A stretch of DNA of 64,000 nucleotides from Tetraselmis striata (lineage: Eukaryota; Chlorophyta; Chlorodendrophyceae; Chlorodendrales; Chlorodendraceae): NCBI GenBank assembly GCA_006384855.1, contig VCJN01002477.1:1-64000 (forward strand). Reading direction: 5' to 3'. The notes under the pieces are model-generated. The model saw only the letters and a program-made list of their open reading frames with translations, was not told the origin of the DNA and made no database searches. Positions 42,054 through 53,200 of this stretch are shown here, in pieces; within the stretch, counting starts at the first letter, position 1, and each line of letters starts with the position of its first letter. The position numbers were made by a program, and so were the translations under genes.

Positions 42054-42125
42054 ATGTAGGCTTTTTCCTCCCCCAGTACTTTGCGTGCATTCTCCGGAAG
42101 CTCTCCCTGTAACCAAAAAGTTCAC
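42054..42125 (+). repeat. Dispersed 72-bp motif, copy C
   Basis: Ungapped alignment with copy B at 37271-37342. It is in the same orientation, about 335 bp upstream of the NEK start and about 365 bp right of the Harbinger element. Confidence 0.85.
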
Positions 42126-42206
42126 TGATGAGACCGGACCACGATCGGCGGACGCGCACGCGGACAGGATGCGGACGTCGTCTGCTGTGACGCCTCGCGT
42201 CGGTGT

Positions 42207-42272
42207 AACCAAACCCATCGTGCGCGCGGTGGGGCCGCGCGGTTGTCGTCGGTCAAAGTGATGGGTTTGGTT
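42207..42272. other. Inverted repeat upstream of the NEK gene
   Basis: AACCAAACCCATC (42207-42219) and GATGGGTTTGGTT (42260-42272) are perfect complements with a 40-base GC-rich loop. Confidence 0.7.
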
Positions 42273-42459
42273 AATACATCGGGTGGAGTCGGTCAAAGTC
42301 GTCTTCCCCGGTGGATGCCGCACTCAAGTCTTGGATGGCACCGCCGCGTGCGCACCGAGACGCGAGAGCGCCACCAGCACTGCGCTCCAGCATACCTTCT
42401 CCAGCGACGGACCGCCTGCCTGGCTTTGCAGCGTAAGCGTAGCGGCCGGCGACAGCGGT

Positions 42460-45400
42460 ATGGAGCCGGGCGGCAGCGACGGGATGGCGGCGCAGTACGG
42501 CGTAGTGGGGCAGCTCGCGGCGAGTATCCCGGCCAGCAGCAGCGCCTCCGCCGGCGCGCGCACCGACAACTACGACGTGCTGTCCACCCTGGGGCGCGGC
42601 ACGTACGGCGTGTGCTACAAGGTGTGCCGCAAGGACACCGGGCAGGTGGTGGTGATGAAGGCGGTGTCATTGGCGGGGCTGGTGGCGAAGGATGTGGAGG
42701 ACACGCTGAATGAGGCGCGCCTGATGCACCGCCTCTCGCACCCCAACCTCATCCGCCACATCGACTCTTGGTGCGAGAACCAGTGGCTCTTTATCGTAAT
42801 GGAGTACGCGGAGGAGGGTGACCTGGGCGCGGTGGTCACGGCCGGCCGCTGCGCCCCGGAGGCGACCATCCTGCGCTACGCCGCCGACGTCGCGCTCGGC
42901 CTGGCCTACCTGCACGCCAACCGCGTGCTGCACCGCGACATCAAGCCCTCCAACATTTTTCTGGTGGGCCGCAAGGCCGTCATCGCGGACCTGGGCCTCG
43001 GCCGCCTGCTGAGTTCGCCCTCCGCGTTGGCCTACAGCAAGGTTGGCACTCCGCTCTATTTCAGGTACGGCGCGACGAAACTGCCCCCCCCCCCCCCCCC
43101 CCCCCGCGACGGCCCCTGTGACACGCTGTCTTGTTTTGGGGAGAATCTAACCCAGAGACCCCGTTTCCTTGTCGCCTGGCGCCGCTGCCAACCCTACCCT
43201 CGACGCCGCTGCAGCCCCGAGTTGTGCGAGGAGAAGCCGTACGACGAGAAGTCCGACGTCTGGGCGTTTGGCTGCCTCATCTATGAGCTCACCGCCGGCC
43301 GGCCGCCCTTCACGGCGGCCAACCAGGTGGCGCTGGCTCGCAAGGTGGTGCACGAGCCGCCGCCGCCGCTGCCGCCGCAGTTCTCCCGGGAGCTCGGCGC
43401 CCTCGTGGCCTCCATGCTGCAGAAGGACCCCCGGCAGCGGCCATCGGTTGCGGACATCCTGGAGCAGCCGCTCATCCGGTCAGTGGTGGAGCAGATGGCG
43501 GCGGAGCGCCGGGGCTCGCCGCGCCCTGTGGCCCCGCCCCCGGGCGGCGAGGATGCGGGGCTGGAGGCGGCGCTGCGGGCCGATTACGAGGCGCTGCGGC
43601 AGCAGCTGGAGAGCCAGTTCCAGAACCGGCTGCTCACACTGGAGCGGAATTTCCAGCAGCGCGTGGAGGCGGCGGTGGAGCTGCAGCGCCGGCAGGCGGC
43701 GGGCGAGCAGCAGGCGGCGCTGGAGGCGGCCGAGGCGCAGATTCAGGCGCTGCAAGGTCCCCCCCCCCCCCCCTTCCTTCCCTCCTCCCCGGGCGCGGCA
43801 ATGTTGCTTCCACAGTACATAATTTCGATAACAGACATTCTAGGATCGCCATCAATAGAAGTGATGGCCACACCTACAATAGATACCCATAGGCTATCAC
43901 ACGGACAGGTGCAAAGCATGGAGTGGGTCGCCGTATTATTCATTGTCATTCCACCAGTGCATTCATCATGTGCACACATGCACATGACTGAGATATGCAT
44001 AGGGTGCTGCTATATGTGGTACGTACCCATATCACGGGTCAAACCCCGCTGACACCCCAGCGCCTGCTTGCGCCCCGCGTAGAGCAACGCGCGTCCCTGC
44101 AGGACGGCAAGGACCGCTGCGTGGCGGAGCTGGAGCTGCTGCGGGACCGCGAGGCGCAGCATGCGAGCATGCAGGGGCGCATGGACGAGGCGATGCAGCA
44201 GCTGGCGGCCAAGCTGGTGTCCAAGGAGGCGGATGGCTTCCAGGCGGCGGAGGAGGCGGAGGCGCAGCGGCGCCGCGCGAAGGTGCTGGCGGCGGAGCTG
44301 GCGGACGCGCGGGATGCCTCGCACGAGGAGGCGGGCCGCTTGAAGCGCCGCCTGGCGCAGCTGGAGGATGAGGCGGCGGCGCTGCGCTACGCGCTGGAGC
44401 AAAGCTATGCGCAGATGGCGGAGAAGAGCAACGCGCTGGAGGAGTACGAGCGCCTGTTCAGCATGCTGCGGGACGAGTCGGGCATTCTCACGCCCTGCCG
44501 CCGATCGTCCGGCTCCTCAGGGGTGGCAAGCGCCGGCGTCATGGCCAGCAGTGGCACCTCGCGGGGCGGCGGCTCCAGCGGCAGCTCCGCCGACACTGAG
44601 AGCGATGACGCGATGGAGACCTCCGGCTTGATGGATGCGGTGGCGGAGGAAGGAACTGAGGCTGGGCAAGCTCAGGCCGCTGAGTGGCAGCACAACCCGC
44701 TGGCGGCTGACGAGGAGTGGGATTCCCGCCTGGAGGGGTCCTCCAGCAGCGGCCACAACGCCGCTGGCAGCCCGCTGCAGCGCCACCTCGATGAGTTTGT
44801 CCGGATGGTGGAACAAGAGCCTGCGCCGAGGAGCGCACTCCCAGAGGACGAGCCGCAGTCCGTGGCGCTGGACGAGCCCCAGGAGGTCCACGTTCTGGGA
44901 GCTGTCGAGGCCTCGCTCCTGGAGGCTCAGCTGGCCGAGAGCGGCGGCGCAGGCACCGTGACGGCGGACAGTCCGCACTCCCAACAGTCTGACAGTCCGC
45001 CCTCGCCGCCGCGATCGGCGTCGCCCGCCCGCGGCGTCGAGCTCCCTCCGCAGTCCCTCCATTTGGAGCCGCTGTCGCCCGCGGCAGTGGCCGGCTTGGG
45101 GCTGCACCTGGAAGAACTGAGCAGCTCCACATGGCCCCTTAGCGCGGGACAATCACCCGGAGTCGAGAACCCCGCGGTCGACATCGCCACTCTACACGAC
45201 GATCCGACGGAAGGCGACGAGGTGCAGTCTGCGCGCTCTGATGCCATTGGCGATTCGGCTACGATGCCGTCAGAGACTGCGGAGCCAGCCCCAGTGCCGG
45301 CGCTGGCGTCGCCGCCCTCCCCAACGTCAGACAACGGCATTGCCGACCTGCCACTCGAAGGCAGCCCCTTCCCGGCTGATCACGCGTTGGTAGGCGGGGA

Positions 45401-47816
45401 GAGCGTTGGCGAACGGTCCGAGACGGCGCCGGCGGAGGATGACCCCGTTACGGCTAAGCGGAAGCTGACATTCTTCGCCAACCTCGAGCTGTCCTCCCTG
45501 CTCGACAACCGCGACAGCGGCCGCCAGGGCGACGGCCCTGCCGACAGGCAGGACATGCATGATGACATCCGAGGCAGCAGCCGCTCGAACGCGATCAGTC
45601 TGCATGACGCGTCGTACGACGAGCTGCTACTCGATGGAGAACTGGTTCCCACACCGGTCCGGGCGAAACCCACCAAACCGCCCGTGCGCAGCGGCGACGC
45701 GGTCGAGCCTACGCAAAAACAACCCGCCGTGAAGGAGGTTGATGACGAAGTATTCGAGGTTGCGGTACACTGCCAGCACGCTGCCGAGAGCGGCAGAGTA
45801 CAGCCACAGCGCCCACGGACCGCCGCCGTCCCTACAGCAAACGGCACCGCCTCGCGAGCGGCTGCAGTACAGCTCTCGCCTCGGCCGATGTCGGCCGCGC
45901 TGGGCGCCATCGCGATGGCCCAGGCGCGCGAGATCGCCAACCTGGACGACCTGAGCGACAGCGATGTCGACGAGCGGACCGAGAAGCCGCACAGGGGGGA
46001 CCCGCCGCCAGCCGCCGGCGCGATCCGGGGTCGCTCGGTTACCCTGGCGCAACTGGGCATAGTCGTCGGCGACCAGCAGCGCCAACCCTTGCAGTTCCCG
46101 GTGCTGCTTGCATGGCAGAAGCTGCCCAGCAAAGGCGCGACCGCCCCACTGCCGCGTGTGGGCAACACGCAGCAGCAGCTGACTTGGATCAACAAGGAGC
46201 GCTACACGCTCTCGAGCGGCGCCGACGCCGCGCTCGCCGTGCTGTTCCGCCCCACCGGGGCTCGTCTGCCGCCGGTGCGCAAGGTGATGGCTCGTCGTGG
46301 CTGCAGCGCGGAGTTCGTCCGACTGGATATCGCCCCTGTGCAGACCCTGGACGCTGCCTCGGGGTGGCGCATGGTCCAGGCGGTGCTGCCGACGAGCTCG
46401 CCCGCAGCGGCTCGAGCCGTGCGGGCGGGGAACCCTGCCGGCGAGCTCGCCGAAATCATCATCGAGTTCGGTGCGCCGAACCCCGTGGACGAGCTGCTCG
46501 TGCTGCGGTCCGACCCGCGCTTGCGCGAGCTCGCCGCCACTGCGACTGGCGCGCCGAGAGCCGCCCAGCCGAGCGCTGTACCCGGCCAGACAGCCGACGG
46601 CGTCTCTCACGCTGTGGCCCTCGCCGCACCGCCGTCGACTGTCGTGAAGGCGGTGTACCGGCCCAACGGGCGCCCGACGCCTGTCGAGCCCCCCGCGAGC
46701 CGACGGCCTTCGACGCCCTCCAGGGGCGCGACTCCGCAGCGGCGCCCCGCCTCTGCCGGCAATCCCGTCCGCCCCGGCTCGTCCCGCCGGCCGCACGTCC
46801 AGCCGGGCGCGCCGGCCCGTCGAGCGTCCTCCCCCGTGCCCGGGCGCCACTCGACAGCCCCCTCTCGGAGGCCTCCGCCGGCCGAAACCGAGAGGACCAC
46901 CGAGGCGCCGCGCGATCCCGAGTGGCCCCTGAACGCGTCGCAGGTCGCCAAGCTGCTCGAGCGCGTGCAGGCCGTCGCGCAGCGCCAGGGCGGCGACTCC
47001 TCGGCCCGCTCGTCTCTACAAGGTAAGGCGAAAGCACATTCTTCTCAACAGCATTTCGTGTAGTAGTCAGTTTGTTCGATTTTGTTAGGATTGGCACCGG
47101 CTCGGCAACATACATAAGCAGTAAATGCTTAACTGCGCCATCGCTGTGGATATCTGACAGGCGTCGAGCGCCCCGAGTCGCCAAACCCCGACCGCCACCC
47201 GCCGGCCGAAGAGCCCGACGAGGGGGGACTGGGCTCCGATGCCGACTTTGCAAGCTACAACGCCAGCCCGGCCATCTCGCCGCAGCCGCTCCCTGTCGGC
47301 GCGGCCAACTTATTGGGGCCCGCGACAACCGCGCTGCTGCGGCAGCTCGACAACGTGGGGCAGGCCGCTGCGCTGTCCCAAAAGCTTATCGATCTCGTCG
47401 CGACGCCGACTGGGTCGCCGCGCAAGCGCGACGCCAAGGGGCAGCCGACGCCGTCCTCGTCGAGCCCCATGTTGAGGTCCGGCGGCGGCAGCGCGAAGGG
47501 GCGCAGCCCGCTGAGCCCCACCAGCCGCGGCAACGTCCCAGCGGCGCCGCGCAGCGCGCAGCCCGGGAGCTCCAAGCGCCGCAGGCAGGGCCGCCCGCAC
47601 GGCGGGGATGCCGCAGTGCGCTCCTCCTCGGACGCGCTGTGTCGTGAGGCGGTGCAGCTGCAGGAGAAGCTGCGTGCCGCCATGAGCGTCCTCAGCGGCG
47701 ACGGAGTGTCGCCGCTCCACGGCAAGGCACCCGCTGCGCCTCCCGCACGCCGCGAGCTGAGCGGCAGCACCAAGCGGGGACCCGCCTCCGCACCCAGGCC
47801 GCGCCGCCGGCTGTGA
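42460..47816 (+). CDS. NEK: NEK6/7-type NIMA-related kinase with long C-terminal extension
   Basis: Four exons join in phase: 42460-43064, 43215-43756, 44083-47022 and 47161-47816, about 1580 residues. The kinase domain spans roughly residues 30-300: GRGTYGVCYKV, VVMKA, HRDIKPSNIFL, ADLGLGRLLSS (the DLG rather than DFG form known from NEK6/7), VGTPLYFSPE and SDVWAFGCLIYELTAGRPPF. All catalytic residues are present. Residues about 310-510 are coiled-coil (ESQFQNRLLTLERNFQQRV; AEAQRRRAKVLAAELADAR), which typically mediates NEK dimerisation. The rest is Ser/Pro/Glu-rich and probably disordered, except for a more ordered-looking block at about 1060-1190 (QQLTWINKERYTLSSGADAA; PNPVDELLVLRSDPRLREL). 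Likely roles are microtubule or ciliary control. Start is chosen just upstream of the domain; upstream frame is open. Confidence 0.87.
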
Positions 47817-50296
47817 GGCAGCCCCGCCCTGGAGCCCCAACCCAAGCTGCCCAGCAGACGCATCAACAGGCAGCCAGTGCGGCGCGCGATCGCACTGCCG
47901 CAGACGTCGGCGGCACGCTCAGGTGGCCAGGAGCTGTGTGGCCCCGCCCCGCTGCCGCTGCGCCTCATCTGCGAATGATGCGCAGACGTTCTGCTGTACA
48001 TAAACACACTTCCATCTCCACCCCTGCTAGTAACCCATCCGCTATATTCTGTTGGCCCCACCACCATCTGGACCGTCTGTCCAGATTGTACGGAAACCTT
48101 AGGAACCACAAAACCCATCGGTTTCATGCCCGGCACGAAGCATTGGAAGCACGCTGAGGAGTCCTCAACACCGCATGTGCACGCAATGCCCCGGGCAATC
48201 AGCTTGGCGCCCACCCAGGATGCGCTTGCACCCACGAGGGGTGTTCTGGCAGCGTGCACCCGGGTACTTGAATGGCTGTCAAACGCCTCGGGGCTTATCG
48301 TTAACTTGCCGCCCAAGCAGATACGCGCCGACGGACGTATACTTTGAGGCAGCGAGACGGTCCCTCTGGAGTCTCCACTGGGGACGCCTCACTGGCCCTC
48401 TCTCTCTCTCTCCTCATGCTGGCGTCTCTGGTAGCGGTGTCAGCACACACTGCGGCCACTGGTAGTACAGCGCCGGTCCTCTGCAGCAGCGGGGCGGGTG
48501 ATTCTCACATCGCCAATAACAAGCCTCAAACCTGCTGCCATTCTGTTGCGCCACTCCACTGAATACAGCGCGGTGGGTGGGGCGGTGACACCACATGTGC
48601 GGTGCATCACTCCACACTGCTGCTGCTGCTGTCTGAATTGTGTACTTGCGCAGTGTGTGGCTGTGTGCATCTGCCCGCGATGCACTAACAGCCATGTTGG
48701 TATGGTTTCGGAGCACCGCCCCCTCCAATCCCTGTTGCTCATAATTCTGGTTTCGGAGCTTCTCACTGCCGGGGCCCTCCCAATTCTCGATGCCGTTGCC
48801 ACCCATTGCTGTTTCCTAATTTTATCGCAACTCAGTGCAGATTTGGGGACGTCCATCTGAGGGCGCGGCATCGGCAGGAAGCCATTGTCATGCTGCTCAC
48901 GTGGAGCGCTGTATAATAGTGCGGCATCCCCAGATGGATGGAATACCGCCATGGAATAATCAAAGATTGATACACAAAAAACATCGCAGCGGCAGCAGCG
49001 AGAGGGCTGCACGCACGTTTGTCCTGCTAGAGGAGATCATACGCATCAGCATATTGCGCCCCACGAGGTTGGCCCGGCGGGGGGGGGGGGGGGGGGGGGG
49101 GGGGTGGGGGGCGGGGGCTTGTAGTGCGAGTCTATAAGTTTGGGGCGGAGGGCTGCCGGAGCTTGCCGGAGGTGGGTCGCTCGGCACCGCATCACCCACA
49201 GCTCATATTCGCAAAACGCGCATATTTCGACCTCAACTCCGGGATTTCGGCATGGGACTGGCGGAACGTCTAGTACACGGACGGCTCGTTCGCCGCAGGG
49301 AAAGCCGATTCTGGGAGCGGCGGCCGTGCGACTGGACACGGCCGCCACGGTTCTCATCCAGGTTGAAGCGGACGGATCCCGCAGAACCATCACCAGGGCG
49401 GGACTGTCGGGCTTCAGGGAATCACGTTGTTACAAGCTTCGCACAACCCGGCATCCTATCAACCAGCCAGGCTTTCCCTTATTCAGAAGGGGCTGGCGGC
49501 GCTCCAGCACAGCATTGCCTGTGCCACCGATCACTGGTGGCGGGTTTTCAAGGCGGGTTGCGGAGGGCGGTGCAGGTGGCAGCTGATGGAGCGGCGCAGC
49601 ACTTGAGGACGGCGTTATCCGCCCCGATGCCCCGAATGCAGTGGCGCACGCGCGGTGTTTTATCTCAATTGACTCGTCTGTCCGTCTGAACGCGCGGAGA
49701 TACGAAAGCTAGCTGAAATGCAGACGTGCGGCCGACCGGTGTTAGGGATCAGCAATCATTTCGGTACTTGAGGTTCGTATTTGAGGTTCCGCTGGACGCC
49801 CTGATGGGTGACGGCGGCAGGTTTGATTTGGTCCGCGCGCATCGGCGCGGGTGAGAGGCACCCGCAACTGTGGCACTGGAGTGGGGTGTGAAGCAGGCAA
49901 GGGGGGGGGGGGGGGGGGGAGGGGGGGGACGCCGCATGGGCACGGGTAGTGGCGCAGCAGCGCTGGGTTGAGTATGGGGTCCGCCGAGCGGGCCTGAGAC
50001 CCGCGAGGAAGGACGCGCTCGGTAACATATCTATCGTCAGTTCGCATTGGTTTCGCCAGCTTTCTCAAGTGTGTCTTCTCGCCCGAGCCAGAGGCTCGTC
50101 ACCGGGTTCTCGTCAATGTGTTGTGAGCTTACACCGCTTCCATCGGCGCCGGCGCCATGACAGTGGAGTGCGGCAACATTTCTTTGGGTCCGAAGGCCTC
50201 CGCGCGCGGGCGTGGGTTCGTGCGGCAGGCGGAGCCGCCGCCGCTGCCGCAACGGAGGGCGCCGCGCCCGACGCGCGTCGGGTAGCTCCACGTAGG
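47817..50296. other. Spacer between NEK and HYKK genes
   Basis: Holds a decayed retroelement fragment (49220-49640), poly-G tracts near 49080-49104 and 49899-49920, and otherwise no recognised gene. A CTCTCTCTCT run lies near 48397-48412. Confidence 0.5.
49220..49640 (+). mobile_element. Decayed retroelement RNase H fragment, LINE-like
   Basis: An RNase H-like signature YTDGSFAAGKADSGSGG is readable on the plus strand near 49275-49325. Further downstream, in other frames, pieces resemble the rest of such a domain (around 49430-49520). The copy is broken at several points and has no reverse transcriptase next to it. It is most likely an old LINE remnant; other retroelement classes cannot be ruled out. 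Confidence 0.45.
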
Positions 50297-53200
50297 TCAG
50301 CAGCTCGCGGGCGCCCCTGCGACGACGGCGCCCTTCCAGACCTGCTGCACCTCATCCTCGGGCGTCTCCCACAGCTCCTTCAGGCAGAGCCTGCACCGAC
50401 GCGGCAGAGGGCGGCCGCAGGTGCTCAGCGGAGACCACCCCGGCGCGGCGCGGTGCTTCTTGCAGTCGTCCCGGCAGTGGCATCAAGTGCCAGCCCGCGT
50501 GCCTGATGGCACATGGTCGGGGGGGGGGGGGGGGGGGGGGGCGCGCGCACCAGCCGGACTGCTGCGTGAGGAGGAGGTACTCCTTGTTGCTGGGGTCCTG
50601 GATGGCGGAGAAGTTGCCCAGCGTGATGGACTGCGCCAGCCGGCAGGCCACCAGCGTGGGCAGCACCTCCCACTCCACCTCCGTCAGCGGCCGCTCCGCC
50701 GCGTAGCCCGCCTACCCCCCCGGGGGAGGGGGGAGTCAGGTGGGCAGTCGCGGGGGCGGCGCACCGGTCACTGCATGACCGACCGCTAGCCGCCTTTGCC
50801 CCGGGGAGCCCTCTCCCCATAGCAGTATGTGTTGGGGCGTCCCCACCCTATCGCTCCTCCAACCGGTGTCCGCATTCAGGACACCACAGCACCGCACCCC
50901 CCCGTGGGCAGAAGTTGCCGCTATGGGCTGACAGCCGGCGACCAGGCGACAGCCCCCTCCCCCCTTCGCCCTCCTCCCCCTGCGCCCTATGCGCGACACC
51001 GACGTATTCATTGGTCACTTGATATCCTCCTCCTCCTCCTCCTCATCATCATCATTGTCATTTTCTCATTATCATCATTAACATAATCATAATAATAATG
51101 ATAGTAATTACCATTATAACCATCATCATTATCATTATAACAAGCCTCCGACTGGTCTTGATTGGCCGTGCGAGCGCCCAGCAGGAGCTTTCGCTGCAGG
51201 TACGCTGTTAATAGTTCTGCCTGCAGCTGACCTCTGTCGGGCGCCGCCGAGGTCCGGACCCGCAGGGTCGCTGTTATAACCGCGCCGGCACCCGCAGCTG
51301 GGGTGCGCCTAGGAGAGCGGAGGTCGGTATAGGCCACCGCACCGCTACGGCGGATGTTATGGCCGGGTAGCCGACAAAAGCGGGCGTGCGCTCAACTCGC
51401 CCCCCCCCCCCCCCCAGCGCACGGGTCGACGGCAGCTCTGCCACGCGCAGCTTGATTTGGGCCGACCGTTCATTAATCACGCGAGGAATGTTACGATTCC
51501 GAGTGACTGGCGAGTAGGTGGCAATGCATTCAAACGGCGGTTTTGCCACCCGTCTGGCGTTTTTCCCCTATTTCTACTCTACTCCGGCATTGCTCTCATT
51601 GTATTATCATTGCTGAAGTTCCATCACAGTAGACTGATTGGACGCGATAGTAAGGATTACGTCATGTCCGCAATGGACTTACCAAAACGCGCTACGCAAT
51701 GAATCAACCAATGGATCACGGACATTGTTTTACCTGGCACTAATAACATTATCTACCAACGTACCACCTGCACCAACGAATACCAGGAGCACCCCTCCTA
51801 ATACCCCTGCTCGCGTTCCGAGTGCAGCAGAATCGACGGCATCTTTTCTCTGTGCAGCGGTCCAAAGCATTCCTCTAATTTCAAACAACAAGGCGCGGTA
51901 TACTTTTCCTGAATAAATACAAACGCAAAGAACTGCTCTCCGAAATCGCTTTGCAATACGACTAAAAGATGTGTCGGTCAGCTTCCTTTCAAAACAATCC
52001 AAAATACCAACAGTTTCCTATCTCTATTCTATCTCTATTCTATTTCTTATTCCCAACTTCCATCCTAATAGAAGATGAGACATATTAGGATAATCAAGAT
52101 CAAAAATCTAATCTAATCTAATCTAATCTAATCTAATCTAATCTAATCTAATCTAATCTAATCTAATCTAATCTAATCTAATCTAATCTAATCTAATCTA
52201 ATCTAATCTAATCTAATCTGATCTAATTTGATCTGATCTGATCTGATCTAATCTAATCTAATCTAATCTGATCTGATCTGATCTGATCTGATCTAATCCA
52301 ATCCAATCCAATCCAATCCAATCCAATCCAATCCAATCTAATCTAATCTAATCTAATCTGATCTAATCTAATCTAATCTGATCAAATTTAATCATGTCGA
52401 GAGTTTGAGAGAGTCTGAGAGTCGGCTAAGGAGCTTCAAGCCGACTCTCCGCGCAGCCCCGCGGTTTGGGGGAGGGCACGCCGCACCAGCAGGTGGGACG
52501 CCGCCACGAGGGGCGCCTCCTTGTTCAGCATGCCGTACGCCATGGTGATCGCGATGTCGTTGATCTGCCAAGAGTGCAGGATGTCGCCAAAGTCGAGCAG
52601 GCCCGTCACCTGCGCGCGCGCTCGCCGCGTCAGCGCGGACAGTGCGCGCCGCGTTCAGTGGAGATGGGCGTGGGCGGCCGGGCGAGCGGGTCGCTCGGCG
52701 GGCCGGCAGGCGCTGGTAAGCCCTAAACCTAGAAATACCCTACAGCATGTGCTGTAATTTGACATCCAAAAACGGCAGAAATATGCCAACTTGGACTGAA
52801 CCCTAAGGAAACACATAGACCCTAATCTGAAAATGTCCAAACCTTGATTCCATACGTCCCTTTGCCTCATTGGGTATCCGGAAATCAGAAATAAATCAGC
52901 TCTCTCTAGACGCGACAACAAACCTGAGATCCTATTTCTAAGCCCTGTAATCTAAACCCTACCTAGCCTGCTCGCGTGGCACTGGGCAGCGCAACCCGCC
53001 CATGATGGGGTCCTCATGAGAGGGGAGGGGGGGCACCTCGGGCTTGTCGGGGTGCAGCAGGAGGTTCTGCTCGTTGATGTCGCCGTGGATGACGGCCTTC
53101 TTGAGCGCCCCCGCGCGCGGCAGCACCACGCGCTGGAACTTGGCCAGCACCGCGTCCACCACCTCCCTGCCGCGCGCGCCAGCCCCACCCCGCCCCGCTC

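Larger units (their letters stand above)
41690..42459. promoter_or_regulatory. NEK kinase upstream region
   Basis: The presumed promoter and 5' UTR. It contains the 72-bp motif copy C (42054-42125), a 13-bp inverted repeat (42207-42219 with 42260-42272) and a direct repeat GTCGGTCAAAGT (around 42248 and 42289). An upstream frame from 42283 is open into the kinase, but that part looks non-conserved and is probably UTR. Confidence 0.4.

Noticed and set aside
45627-46850. A 407-codon minus-strand frame and a 304-codon plus-strand frame (46112-47026)
   Set aside because: Both overlap the NEK tail frame, which is the only one that continues in phase from the kinase domain through spliced exons.
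52105-52382. Telomere-like array
   Set aside because: The unit AATCT differs from plant (TTTAGGG) and Chlamydomonas (TTTTAGGG) telomere repeats, and the array lies inside an intron.
52450-52610. HYKK truncated by the satellite
   Set aside because: A GT donor after CACCTGCTG (52487) and an AG acceptor at 50711 join in phase to a conserved C-terminus, so the gene is complete.
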